Shown here piece after piece: positions 18,257-25,943 of a stretch of DNA of 64,000 nucleotides. A program made the position numbers and the translations under genes. How positions within the stretch are numbered: position 1 is the first letter of the stretch; every line of letters begins with the position of its first letter. The notes below the pieces were generated by a model that had not been told where the DNA came from, made no database searches, and was given only the letters and a program-made list of their open reading frames with translations. This stretch comes from JAXMBX01 sp046349635 (GTDB lineage: Bacteria > Planctomycetota > Planctomycetia > Planctomycetales > Planctomycetaceae), in NCBI GenBank assembly GCA_046349635.1, contig JAXMBX010000013.1:33991-97990 (forward strand), given 5' to 3'.

Positions 18257-19444
18257 ATGAAAATCCACGAATATCAGGCCAAGCAGTTGTTCGCCAAATC
18301 GGGCGTGGCCACTCCGCAGGGAATCGTTGCCAAGTCTGCCGCGGAAGCGGCGGAAGCGTTTCAAAAACTGGGGGGTGCGCTGGCTGTCGTGAAGTCGCAG
18401 ATCCACGCCGGGGGACGCGGAAAGGGGACTTTCAAGGAGAATCCCGCGCAGCGTGGCGTGGTCCTGGTGCGTTCGGCGGATGAAGCCAAGCAGAACGCCG
18501 AACGGATGCTGGGGAATACGCTCGTCACCAAGCAGACCGGTGGGGACGGGAAGACCGTCAACGTCGTGTATGTCGAGTCGGGGTTGAATATCGCCCGCGA
18601 ACTGTACCTGGGGATCGTCGTGGATCGGGATGCCGGAGGGCCAGTGCTGATCATGTCCACCGAAGGGGGGATGGAGATCGAGGAAGTCGCGGCGACGCAT
18701 CCTGAAAAGATTCTGCACGAACCGTTCGATGCCGATTACGGACTGCTTCCGTATCAGGCCCGCAAGATGGCGTTTGCGTTGGGCTTCGAGGGGAACCAGA
18801 TCCGCTCGGCGGAAAAATTCCTGCCGCGGATCTGCAAGTTCTTCGTCGAACACGATTGCAGCATGGTGGAGATCAATCCGCTGGTGATTACGGCGGAGGG
18901 GGAACTGGTGGCGCTCGACGGCAAGGTCGCCTTCGACGACAACGCGATGTTCCGCCACGAGGCCCTGAAGGAACTGCGCGACCTGACCGAAGAAGACCCG
19001 ATGGAAGTTCGGGCCAGCCAGACGGGATTGAGCTATGTGAAGCTGGAAGGAAACATCGGCTGCCTGGTGAATGGGGCGGGACTGGCGATGAGCACCATGG
19101 ACCTGATCAAGCTGCACGGGGGCCAGCCGGCGAACTTCCTGGACGTCGGCGGGGGTGCGAATGTCGATCAGGTGACCGAGGCGTTTCGCATCATCCTCGC
19201 GGATCCGAACGTGAAGGCGATCCTGGTCAATATCTTCGGCGGCATCATGAAGTGCGACACGATCGTGACCGCATTACTGGCGGCGTATGAGATCGTCGGC
19301 ATCAAGATTCCGCTGGTGGTCCGGTTGGAAGGAACCAACGTGGACATCGCCCGCAAGATGCTCGCGGAGAGCGGACGGCAGATCATCAGCGCGACCGATC
19401 TGACCGACGCGGCCAAGAAGGTCGTGGCCACTTTGAACAAATAA
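18257..19444 (+). CDS. sucC: Succinyl-CoA ligase (ADP/GDP-forming) beta subunit
   Basis: 395-residue beta subunit of the TCA-cycle ligase that makes succinate plus ATP from succinyl-CoA. The N terminus MKIHEYQAKQLFAKSGV is diagnostic. An ATP-grasp domain follows (KSQIHAGGRGKGTFKEN, MVEINPLVIT), then the CoA-ligase domain with NGAGLAMSTMDLIKLHGG, ANFLDVGGGA and IFGGIMKCD. The ATG at 18257 is chosen over an upstream frame extension because it gives the family-standard start. sucD follows after 64 bases, so the pair forms an operon. The frame is intact and of normal length. Confidence 0.95.
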   Translation: MKIHEYQAKQLFAKSGVATPQGIVAKSAAEAAEAFQKLGGALAVVKSQIHAGGRGKGTFKENPAQRGVVLVRSADEAKQNAERMLGNTLVTKQTGGDGKTVNVVYVESGLNIARELYLGIVVDRDAGGPVLIMSTEGGMEIEEVAATHPEKILHEPFDADYGLLPYQARKMAFALGFEGNQIRSAEKFLPRICKFFVEHDCSMVEINPLVITAEGELVALDGKVAFDDNAMFRHEALKELRDLTEEDPMEVRASQTGLSYVKLEGNIGCLVNGAGLAMSTMDLIKLHGGQPANFLDVGGGANVDQVTEAFRIILADPNVKAILVNIFGGIMKCDTIVTALLAAYEIVGIKIPLVVRLEGTNVDIARKMLAESGRQIISATDLTDAAKKVVATLNK

Positions 19445-19508
19445 TTTTGAGCCGTACCCTTCCGGTTCGCCTCCTCCATACACACTCCAACTCTCAGGAT
19501 CGTAGCTC

Positions 19509-20379
19509 ATGAGTATTCTGGTTGATAAAGAGACCAAGGTCATCTGTCAGGGGATCACGGGCAAAGTGGGACTGTTCCACAGCCAGAAATGCCGCGAATA
19601 CGGCACCCCGATGGTGGGTGGCGTGACCCCCGGCAAGGGTGGGACGGAGATCGACGGGTTCCCGGTGTTCAATTCCGTCGAAGAATCAATCCGGAAAACG
19701 GGTGCGAACACGATGATGATTTTCGTGCTCCCCTTCTGTGCGGATGCGATCCTGGAAGCGGCGGATGCGGGGATCAAGCTGATCATCGCGATCACGGAAG
19801 GGGTGCCGGTGTTGACACATGCGTGGCCAAAGTCCCGGAAGGGAAAGAGCCGCCGTCTAGTGGGTCCGAACTGTCCGGGGGTGATTACTCCCGGGGTGGC
19901 GAAGATCGGGATCATGCCGGGCTACATTCACAAGCCCGGGCCGGTCGGGTTGATGAGCCGCAGCGGGGAACGCCAAGACTTACGAAGCGGTGTGGCAATT
20001 GAGCAACCTGGGACCGGTCAGTCGACCTGCGTGGGGCTGGGTGGCGATCCGATCGTGGGGACGAGCTTTACTTGATCGCCTGCGGATGTTCCAGGACGAT
20101 CCGGCGACGGCAGCGATCCTGATGATGGTGATCGGTGGAAACGCCGAAGAGAAGGCGGCGGAGTTCATCAAGGAATATGAAGAAGCCGGTCGCGGCGTTC
20201 ATCGCCGGTCGGACGGCTCCTCCGGAAAACGGATGGGGCACGCGGGTGCGATCATCTCCGGCGGAGCAGGAACGGCTGCCGACAAGGTGGCCGCTCTCGA
20301 AGCGGTTGGTGTCGTGGTGGCCGAAAGCCCACGATGGAACTTTGCCTTCAAGCGGGCGATCGAACGCCGGAAGAATTAA
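19509..20379 (+). pseudogene. sucD: Succinyl-CoA ligase alpha subunit, frame broken as read
   Basis: Starts cleanly as MSILVDKETKVICQGITGK with the CoA-binding fold, and reaches RLVGPNCPGVITPG and GLMSRSG. After about 19965 the reading shifts. Expected pieces such as YEAVWQLSNLG, CVGLGGDPIVGTSF, RMFQDDPATAAIL and GNAEEKAAEFIKEYEE appear in alternating frames. The end HAGAIISGGAGTAADKVAALE to RRKN is again continuous. At least four small indels are needed, including a distorted stretch at 19805-19850. The phospho-His region is thus interrupted. Because sucC is intact and the enzyme is central, sequencing error is likelier than decay. Gene span is reconstructed, about 290 residues. Confidence 0.85.
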
Positions 20380-20404
20380 GCGAAAGCTGGATTCAAACCA
20401 ACAA

Positions 20405-20448
20405 CAAAGCGGGGATGTGATTTCAGGATCACATCCCGCTTTGTTTTT
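20405..20448. terminator. Bidirectional terminator between sucD and ndk
   Basis: A strong hairpin: ACAAAGCGGGATGTGAT-type arms with a short TTTCAGG loop, followed by TTTGTTTTTGT on the plus strand and T-rich on the minus strand. It lies between convergent sucD and ndk. The reconstructed ndk stop falls inside the stem. Confidence 0.85.
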
Positions 20449-20919
20449 GTGGTTCAGAGTCTCGATCAGCCCGCTCGTCCGAGGCGACCCAACCGGCGAG
20501 GGTGGGGGTGTAGGTCACGAGTTCTTCGGGCTTGAAGTAGACGGCGATTTCCTTGGCGGCGGCCTCGGGGCCACGTCGCCGCCGTGCATCAGGTTCATCT
20601 GGCGGCTGACGCCGTAGTCGCCGCGGATCGTGCCGGAGCGGCTTCCGCGCCGTTGGTCGGACCCATCATCGTGCGGACGACCTGGACGGCTCACCGGTGA
20701 CCAGGGCGACGACCGGGCCGGCGGTGATGAATTCTTCCAGCAGCGGGTAGAAGGGTCGAGCACGTGTTCCGAATAGTGTTGCTTGGAGAGTTCCTTGGTG
20801 ACCATCAGCATCTTCAGGCCGACGATCTTCAGCCCCTTTTCTTCCAGACGGGTCAGGAGTTTGCCGGCAAGGCGGCGTTGGACGGCGTCCGGCTTGAACA
20901 GAATCAGCGTGCGTTGCAT
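20429..20919 (-). pseudogene. ndk: Nucleoside-diphosphate kinase, frame broken as read
   Basis: Begins MQRTLILFKPDAVQRRLAGK, the typical Ndk start, and runs intact to about HYSEHVLD. It then shifts frame several times across 20600-20760. The catalytic region reappears as GTIRGDYGVSRQMNLMHGGD, whose His is the phosphate carrier. A last shift leads to the C terminus AAAKEIAVYFKPEELVTY with a stop at 20429. The enzyme balances NTP pools and is nearly universal, so indel errors are the simplest cause. It is downstream of carA on the same strand, with 80 bases between them. Confidence 0.85.
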
Positions 20920-20999
20920 CGAATCTTCCTCAATCAGATCAAAATCGAAAATCAGTGGTTAATAAAAAGCCTTCCATCCGGAGAAGAGGAATGGTTTCG

Positions 21000-22122
21000 T
21001 TAGTTCATCAGGGCCATGAAGTCCTGGAACAGGTACTGGCCGTCGTGCGGCCGGCGGAGGCTCCCGGGGTGATACTGCACGCTGAACGCGGGGTAATCCT
21101 TTGTGCCGGATCCCTTCGACGGTCTGGTCGTTCAGGTTCCAGTGGGTCACTTCGACGTTTGCGGGGAGGTTGTCCTTGTCCAGCGCGAAGCCGTGGTTCT
21201 GGCTGGTGATTTCCACGCGGCCGCTCTTTTCGTTCAGCACAGGCTGATTGGCGCCGCGATGTCCGAACTTCAGCTTGAAGATTTCTCCGCCGGAGGCGAG
21301 ACCCAGGAGTTGATGTCCCAGGCAGATGCCGAAGATCGGCTTTTTGCCGAGGAGATCCTTGATGGTTTGAATCGCATAGTTCAAGGGGCGGGGATCGCCG
21401 GGTCCGTTGGAGAGGAAGATGCCGTCGGGATTCAAGGCGAGGATTTCCGAGGCCGTCGCTGTGGCGGGAACAACGCTCACCTTGCAGCCCTGTTGTCGCA
21501 GGTGGCGGGGGATGTTCCACTTCATGCCATAGTCGATCGCGACGACGTGCGGGCCGGCGGTCGGTGGTTGGTGTTCCTGGGAGTCAATGTAATGCAGGCT
21601 GGAGAGGGCTTCTTCCCAGCCGTAGCCTTTTTCGGGAATCACTTCCCGGATCAGGTCACGACCGACCAAGCCGGGGCTGTTCTGGGCCTTGGCGATCAGC
21701 GAAGCATCATCCAGATCGGTGGTGGAGAGGATGCCTTTCATTGCTCCGCGGATGCGGAGCCGCCGGACCAAGGCGCGGGTGTCGATCCCCTGCAGGCCGA
21801 TGATGTTGGCGGAGGCAAGGTAATCGGAGAGGCTGCTGTCGCTGCGGAAGTTGCTGGGAGATTCGCACAGTTCCCGGACGATGAAGCCGCTCAAAGCGAG
21901 CTGGTTACTTTCGACGTCCTGGCGGTTGACCCCGTAGTTCCCGATGAGGGGGTAGGTCATAGTGACGATCTGGCCACAGTAGGAGGGATCGGTGAGGATC
22001 TCCTGGTAGCCAGTCATGCTGGTGTTGAACACGACTTCGCCGTCCACTTCTCCAGTGGCTCCAAAAGCCTGTCCGGAGTAGACGGTCCCATCTTCGAGTG
22101 CGAGTTTAGCGGAGCGAGACAT
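21000..22122 (-). CDS. carA: Carbamoyl-phosphate synthase small subunit (C-terminal frameshifts)
   Basis: Glutamine amidotransferase subunit supplying ammonia for carbamoyl phosphate. The N-terminal CPSase domain (LALEDGTVYSGQAFGATGEVDGEVVFNTSMTG begins it) and the class I amidotransferase domain with the nucleophile in FGICLGHQLLGLA are intact. Near 21095 the frame slips. The expected FSVQYHPEASAGPHDG segment, holding the catalytic His and Glu, lies in another frame, and the protein ends DFMALMN at 21000. An uncorrected frame runs on to 20959 and should be ignored. carB is not in the window. About 374 residues when corrected. Confidence 0.9.
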
Positions 22123-22410
22123 GCGTTAAATTCCTGCGAAATAGCGCACAGCGGTTTTGCGTCGCGTCAAAATCAAGGGTTTGTCCGAGTTTTGAACCTC
22201 GACAGATGCTATGCGTTAAGTCAATGCGAATTAGGACGTTGGGCCGTTCTCCATCGACAGCCCGCTCAATTTCGCAGGGTGTGCCACCCGCAGCGCGAAA
22301 TTTCTACAGTTATAGCAGTCCCGGAGGGGATTTTGAAGGGTAGGGGGTGATGAAACTCAACGTCCCTCCGTAGTCCGAGTCGAGAAGACCCGTCCTGATG
22401 TTCTGATGCC

Positions 22411-22769
22411 TCAGGGAGGGAGTTGGACCACTCTCAGTCGACTTTCCTCTGCGACGGTGAAATGACCTTCCCACGCAACAGGCTGTGACAGCACAGTTTT
22501 TAGAATTTTGTGAGGTATCCCGGGGAACTCCGGTGGGGCCTCAGAAGAATAATTCCCGGCGTGGCTTTATTTCCTTTTTGGAATGCCAGCTCACCGAAAC
22601 CCTTATCGAGCGTAAGGACCACCCGCTGTTCGATGAGTGATTGAGCCAGCACTTCTTCGTCGCTGATCCCTGGAACAATTTCAGCAATCCAAGTGATGTC
22701 ATGTCCGTCTGCTCTCGCTTCATAGACGGCACTTTGCGGAATATTTTCATCCGCGAGAAATCTGGCCAT
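22411..22769 (-). CDS. DUF5615-family PIN-like protein, toxin candidate (one frameshift)
   Basis: Begins MARFLADENIPQSAVYEA, with the Asp and Glu of the PIN-like DUF5615 family, and has VLTLDKGFGELAF, a second acidic site. As read it stops after 89 residues at 22500. One shifted base near 22520 opens a continuation (PVAWEGHFTVAEESRLRVVQL) that matches the expected end of the family and stops at 22411, giving about 119 residues. It follows a DUF433 gene by three bases, the usual gene order for this pair. Such pairs are predicted toxin-antitoxin systems, with the PIN-like part a possible ribonuclease. Confidence 0.8.
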
Positions 22770-22772
22770 TTA

Positions 22773-23006
22773 TCAGACCGCCATCGGATAAATGCGTTCC
22801 TGCTTCAGCAATTCCGCGGCGTAGTGCAAAGCGGCCTGAATGTCTTCCGCTTTGAGTTGCGGATAATTCTGCAGAATCTCTGCGCTCGAAGATCCCTCGG
22901 CGAGAAGCTCCAGGATGAACTCCACCGATAAGCGGGTTCCCTTGATGATCGGTTTTCCAGCGAGTATTTCCCGATCCATCACGATTCGTGTTTGCCAGTC
23001 CTGCAT
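22773..23006 (-). CDS. DUF433-family protein, antitoxin candidate
   Basis: 77 residues: IVMDREILAGKPIIKGTRLSVEFILE is the hallmark of DUF433, a winged-helix-like small DNA-binding fold. It sits between a RelB-like antitoxin gene (18 bases upstream) and the DUF5615 gene (three bases downstream), all on the minus strand. The DUF433/DUF5615 pairing is widespread and usually read as antitoxin plus PIN-like toxin. No operator was identified. Confidence 0.85.
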   Translation of the reverse strand: MQDWQTRIVMDREILAGKPIIKGTRLSVEFILELLAEGSSSAEILQNYPQLKAEDIQAALHYAAELLKQERIYPMAV

Positions 23007-23024
23007 TCGAAAGTTCCGTGAAAC

Positions 23025-23272
23025 TTAGTTGTAACGAAAATCGTTAAGCGCCCGTCTGATCTCCAGCAGCGATTCAGTACTCGAAATGGCTTGAAGTTCT
23101 CCCCGGTCATAAGCAGCAATGCGGTGCTTAATCTCGTCGATCCACGCGGTACGGAGATCTGAGTTGCAAAGTCCCCGACGACCAGACTTTCGTCAATCAA
23201 GTTAGCCACATAAGCCCGATCCTCAGGGGAGAGGTTCAAGGCCTGATGAGCAATCTCATCGCGTGGAGTCAT
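23025..23272 (-). CDS. RelB-like addiction-module antitoxin (one frameshift)
   Basis: From the ATG at 23272 the protein starts MTPRDEIAHQALNLSPEDRAY, the typical opening of the short addiction-module component family. A single slipped base near 23140 moves the reading into a frame giving AWIDEIKHRIAAYDRGELQAI and LLEIRRALNDF, the family's expected C-terminal helix, with a stop at 23025. Corrected length is about 82 residues. Normally a RelE/ParE toxin follows; here a DUF433/DUF5615 pair follows instead. It may be an orphan or part of a three-gene module. Confidence 0.75.
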
Positions 23273-23410
23273 GCCTGTATTTCCTGATGAAGAGAGTTCC
23301 GACTTGGTCACGTCAAAGTCTTTGACATACTCTATTTTCGCTTGAGAATCGGGAAATGTCGAGGTGTGATCCTGCAATTTGGAGGTAGAGATCGGGCAAT
23401 CAAAGAATAA

Positions 23411-23458
23411 AAAAACGCCCGGGGAATGAGGGGTTCAGTCCACGGGCGTTCGTTTTTT
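23411..23458 (-). terminator. Terminator after the ArsR gene
   Basis: Arms AACGCCCG (23414-23421) and CGGGCGTT (23443-23450), with A and T runs on both outer sides. On the minus strand the hairpin is followed by TTTTTTTATT, just after the ArsR stop. It also separates that gene from the antitoxin island. Confidence 0.85.
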
Positions 23459-23465
23459 TCGAGGT

Positions 23466-23861
23466 TCAGGCGTCGTAGGAGAGGACGAAATCCTGGAAGC
23501 GGATCTCATCGGATTCGTGGCTGATGAGGTTTTTGAAGAGTTGCGTCATCAGACGGCGGAAATGATTCGAGCGGACGGAGTAGAAGTTGTGCTTCCCGTC
23601 GCGGCGGGCTTCAATCAATCCGGCGACGCGGAGCAGCGCCAGGTGGTGGCTCACCGCGGGCTGGCTCTGCGACAGTTTCTCGCAGAGCGCCGTCACGTGC
23701 AGTTCCCCTTCGTGGATGAGGTACATCAGGATCCGCAGCCGGGTTTCGTCCGACAGCAGCTTGAAGACCTGGACGAGATCCTTTTCGAGTTCGGGGGAAA
23801 GTTCCGGCAGCGGGGCCGCGGGCTTTTCCTTGGTGGGGCGTTCTGCAACTTGAGAAATCAT
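23466..23861 (-). CDS. ArsR-family winged-helix repressor
   Basis: 131 residues from an ATG with AAGGAAAGACA directly before it; a longer start at 23942 would add a His/Thr-rich tail without such a site. The HTH is DETRLRILMYLIHEGELHVTAL followed by SQSQPAVSHHLALLRVAGLIE and a wing ARRDGKHNFYSV. The Cys-x-Cys of arsenic sensors (ELCVCD) is replaced by ELHVTALC, so metal sensing by that site is doubtful. The regulon is unknown. Candidate operators lie in the upstream gap. Confidence 0.85.
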   Translation of the reverse strand: MISQVAERPTKEKPAAPLPELSPELEKDLVQVFKLLSDETRLRILMYLIHEGELHVTALCEKLSQSQPAVSHHLALLRVAGLIEARRDGKHNFYSVRSNHFRRLMTQLFKNLISHESDEIRFQDFVLSYDA

Positions 23862-24207
23862 TGTCTTTCCTTGTGTCGAGTCTGTGTGATGCGAATGCGC
23901 GGATGCGGCAGTCGCGGTATGTGTTTCGGGTCTGGAACTCACGGGGGCATCCTTACCACTGTTGCAAGAACCATCCGCGGATGGGGCTTACTGGAACAGA
24001 AAACAATTTGGTGTCCATTCGTCGGGTCATGATGAACGAGTTTCGTGAACGGCAGGTGAATTTCGCGGTGGATTTCCCATGAAGCCGCGAAATCGCCGAA
24101 CTGTCGGTTCCAGGTGGATGGCCCCATCCCACTGGAGCGTCCGACAACGCTCTGAATTCATGTCAAATTTGATGCAAAGTTCGAGCTGCAATAAAGACAT
24201 CTTGCAA

Positions 24208-24234
24208 GGTTGGACAACCTGAAGTTGGACAACC
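24208..24234. promoter_or_regulatory. Tandem palindromic motif, two copies of GTTGGACAACC
   Basis: GGTTGGACAACC (24208-24219) and AGTTGGACAACC (24223-24234) stand 15 bases apart, start to start. Each is itself an inverted repeat (GGTTG/CAACC-like). The spacing and the position in a divergent gap fit a pair of operator half-sites. The regulator is unknown; the ArsR protein is one candidate. Confidence 0.35.
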
Positions 24235-24433
24235 CAACAGCGACCTGCGTTCGGCCCGGAATCGGACGTGTGAGGTCAGAGAGATTGCAGCAGAAAAAAG
24301 ACAGACGTGACTGACAGACGGGATCCAAAACGTTTCTGATGGGTTCATTTCAAACAAGCCGACTGTCACACCGATCACGGTCGCTCGCGTCGCGGCGTGG
24401 CTGACAGCAGGCAATTTCCTTCGTAAAATCTAC

Positions 24434-24470
24434 TGAGAACAAGAGTTAGTTCTCAATGCGAATCATTATG
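24434..24470. promoter_or_regulatory. Inverted repeat overlapping a Fur-box-like sequence
   Basis: TGAGAAC-8 bases-GTTCTCA gives seven-base arms. The right arm overlaps CTCAATGCGAATCATTATG, which matches 13 of 19 bases of the classical Fur box. It lies about 150 bases before the SDR start. This is a candidate operator only. Confidence 0.3.
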
Positions 24471-24617
24471 GCGCGCTGGGTCGGCAACGTCAATCATTTG
24501 TCCGGCTTTTCCCAAACTTGAAAACGGCAGGCTGTACCCAAGTGTTTGCTCTCCAATAAGCTGGCACTATTCCGGAAATTTCCCGATTTGATCGACAGGT
24601 TGTAAGGAGCAATAGAT

Positions 24618-25400
24618 TTGGGAGCGCGCAACGTGACAGAGTTTGGCAGCCTGAAAGGCTTGAAGGGGGTCATCACGGGGGCGTCCAGTGGGATTGGACG
24701 GCAGATGGCTTTGGAGTTCGCCGCGGGCGGTGCGGACCTGCACCTGCACGCCGGCCACTCCCGGGCGTTGCTGGAAGAAGTTGCGCAGGAGATCTCTCAC
24801 GCCTTCGGTCATCAGGTCGCGACGTCGCTGCTCGATCTTAGTGAAGTGGAGCGATATGAAGAATTCGTGAACCAGGCCTGGGGCGCTTGTGGAGGGATTG
24901 ACATCTGGGTGAATAACGCCGGAGTTGATCTGCTGACGGGAGGTCGACGGGAATGGAGCTACGCGCGGAAACTGCAGGCGCTCCTGGATGTGGATGTGCG
25001 GGGGACCGTCCTGTTGAGCAAACTCGTCGGTGAGCGGATGCAGAAACAGGGGAGGGGTGTGATCCTGAACATCGGCTGGGACCAGGCGGATCGGGGAATG
25101 GAAGGGGACAGCGGTGAACTTTTCGCAGTGGCGAAGAATGCGATCATGGGATTCACGCGCTCCCTGGCTGTCAGTCTGGCGCCGGAAGTGCGGGTGAACT
25201 GCATCGCCCCCGGCTGGATCCGGACCGCGTGGGGAGAAAAGGCTTCGGACATCTGGCAGGATCGAGTGAAACGGGAGACACCGTTGCAGCGGTGGGGAGA
25301 ACCCCAGGACATTGCGAAGCTGGCACGCTATTTATGCAGTCCCGATGCAGCTTATCTCACCGGGCAGGTTTACAATGCCAATGGAGGGGCGATCCGTTGA
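24618..25400 (+). CDS. Short-chain dehydrogenase/reductase lacking the catalytic Tyr
   Basis: 260-residue SDR from a TTG start with AAGGAG nine bases before it. The cofactor motif TGASSGIG (residues 20-27), NNAG (99-102) and the APGWIRT loop are intact. The YxxxK active site reads FAVAK (Phe 169, Lys 173; codon TTC at 25122), and the usual catalytic Ser segment reads NIGWDQAD. So both Ser and Tyr are replaced while the fold is kept. The protein may bind a nucleotide without classical redox catalysis, or use another acid. It is followed after 49 bases by a pterin dehydratase gene, so a pterin link is possible. Confidence 0.85.
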   Translation: MGARNVTEFGSLKGLKGVITGASSGIGRQMALEFAAGGADLHLHAGHSRALLEEVAQEISHAFGHQVATSLLDLSEVERYEEFVNQAWGACGGIDIWVNNAGVDLLTGGRREWSYARKLQALLDVDVRGTVLLSKLVGERMQKQGRGVILNIGWDQADRGMEGDSGELFAVAKNAIMGFTRSLAVSLAPEVRVNCIAPGWIRTAWGEKASDIWQDRVKRETPLQRWGEPQDIAKLARYLCSPDAAYLTGQVYNANGGAIR

Positions 25401-25449
25401 TTCGTCCGCCGTTGGTCCTTTGGGGTAGATTCTTTGAGGAGCCTGAAGC

Positions 25450-25794
25450 ATGTCAGAACATCCCGCCCTCGATCAGGAGACAGTTGACGCCGAACTCAAG
25501 AAACTATCCGGTTGGGAACTTAAGGAAGGTTGGATTCGCAAGACCTACCAGACCCCCGGCTGGGGACACACGCTGATGGTGGTAAATACGATCGGGCTGA
25601 TTGCCGATGCGGCGTACCATCACCCGGACCTTGTTGTGGGTTATGCCCAGGTGACCGTCAAGTTGCAGACGCACAAGGTACGGGGAATCACCGAACTGGA
25701 TTTCGCTCTCGCCAAGAAAATCGATGAGGTCATTCTCTGGAAGCCAGAGGATTCTTCGCCGCTCGATGGTTATCCCAAGACCTGGATTCACTGA
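25450..25794 (+). CDS. Pterin-4a-carbinolamine dehydratase
   Basis: 114-residue PCD/DCoH protein. It has the family pattern GWGHTLMVVNTIGLIADAA, then YHHPDLVVGYAQVTVKLQTH and GITELDFALAKKID, including the paired His and the downstream His of the active site. The classical reaction dehydrates 4a-hydroxytetrahydropterin during recycling. No aromatic amino acid hydroxylase is in the window. In methylotrophs and planctomycetes, homologues occur with tetrahydromethanopterin synthesis genes, and the DHPS-like gene 150 bases downstream fits that. Copy 3 of the 78-base element starts six bases after its stop. Confidence 0.88.
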   Translation: MSEHPALDQETVDAELKKLSGWELKEGWIRKTYQTPGWGHTLMVVNTIGLIADAAYHHPDLVVGYAQVTVKLQTHKVRGITELDFALAKKIDEVILWKPEDSSPLDGYPKTWIH

Positions 25795-25799
25795 TACTG

Positions 25800-25879
25800 T
25801 TTTCACAAAATGCTCGGGACGAAGCACTGCTTTTCACAACCTAAGTATCCGCAGCGTTCGCCAACCGCAGTTTGTGAGT
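25800..25879 (+). repeat. Inverted-end intergenic element, copy 3
   Basis: About 80 bases beginning right after the pterin dehydratase stop. The ends TCACAAAATGC (25803-25813) and GCAGTTTGTGA (25867-25877) pair with one mismatch. TGCTCGGGACGAAG and GCCAACCGCA are conserved. The middle is the most diverged of the four copies. Confidence 0.82.
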
Positions 25880-25943
25880 TGTTCTGCTGCGAGTTTTTCC
25901 ACTCAGACTTCCGGAATTTTTTTGACAGGCAGGCCGATTCTCG

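Larger units (their letters stand above)
23862..24617. other. Long divergent gap between ArsR gene and SDR gene
   Basis: 756 bases with no supported gene; GC is lower than in its neighbours. It holds two regulatory-looking patterns described separately (24208-24234 and 24434-24470). It should also contain promoters for both divergent genes. Confidence 0.4.

Noticed and set aside
17687..19117. Long minus-strand frame spanning fucU and antisense of sucC
   Set aside because: Only the last 144 codons (fucU) look like a protein; the rest mirrors sucC.
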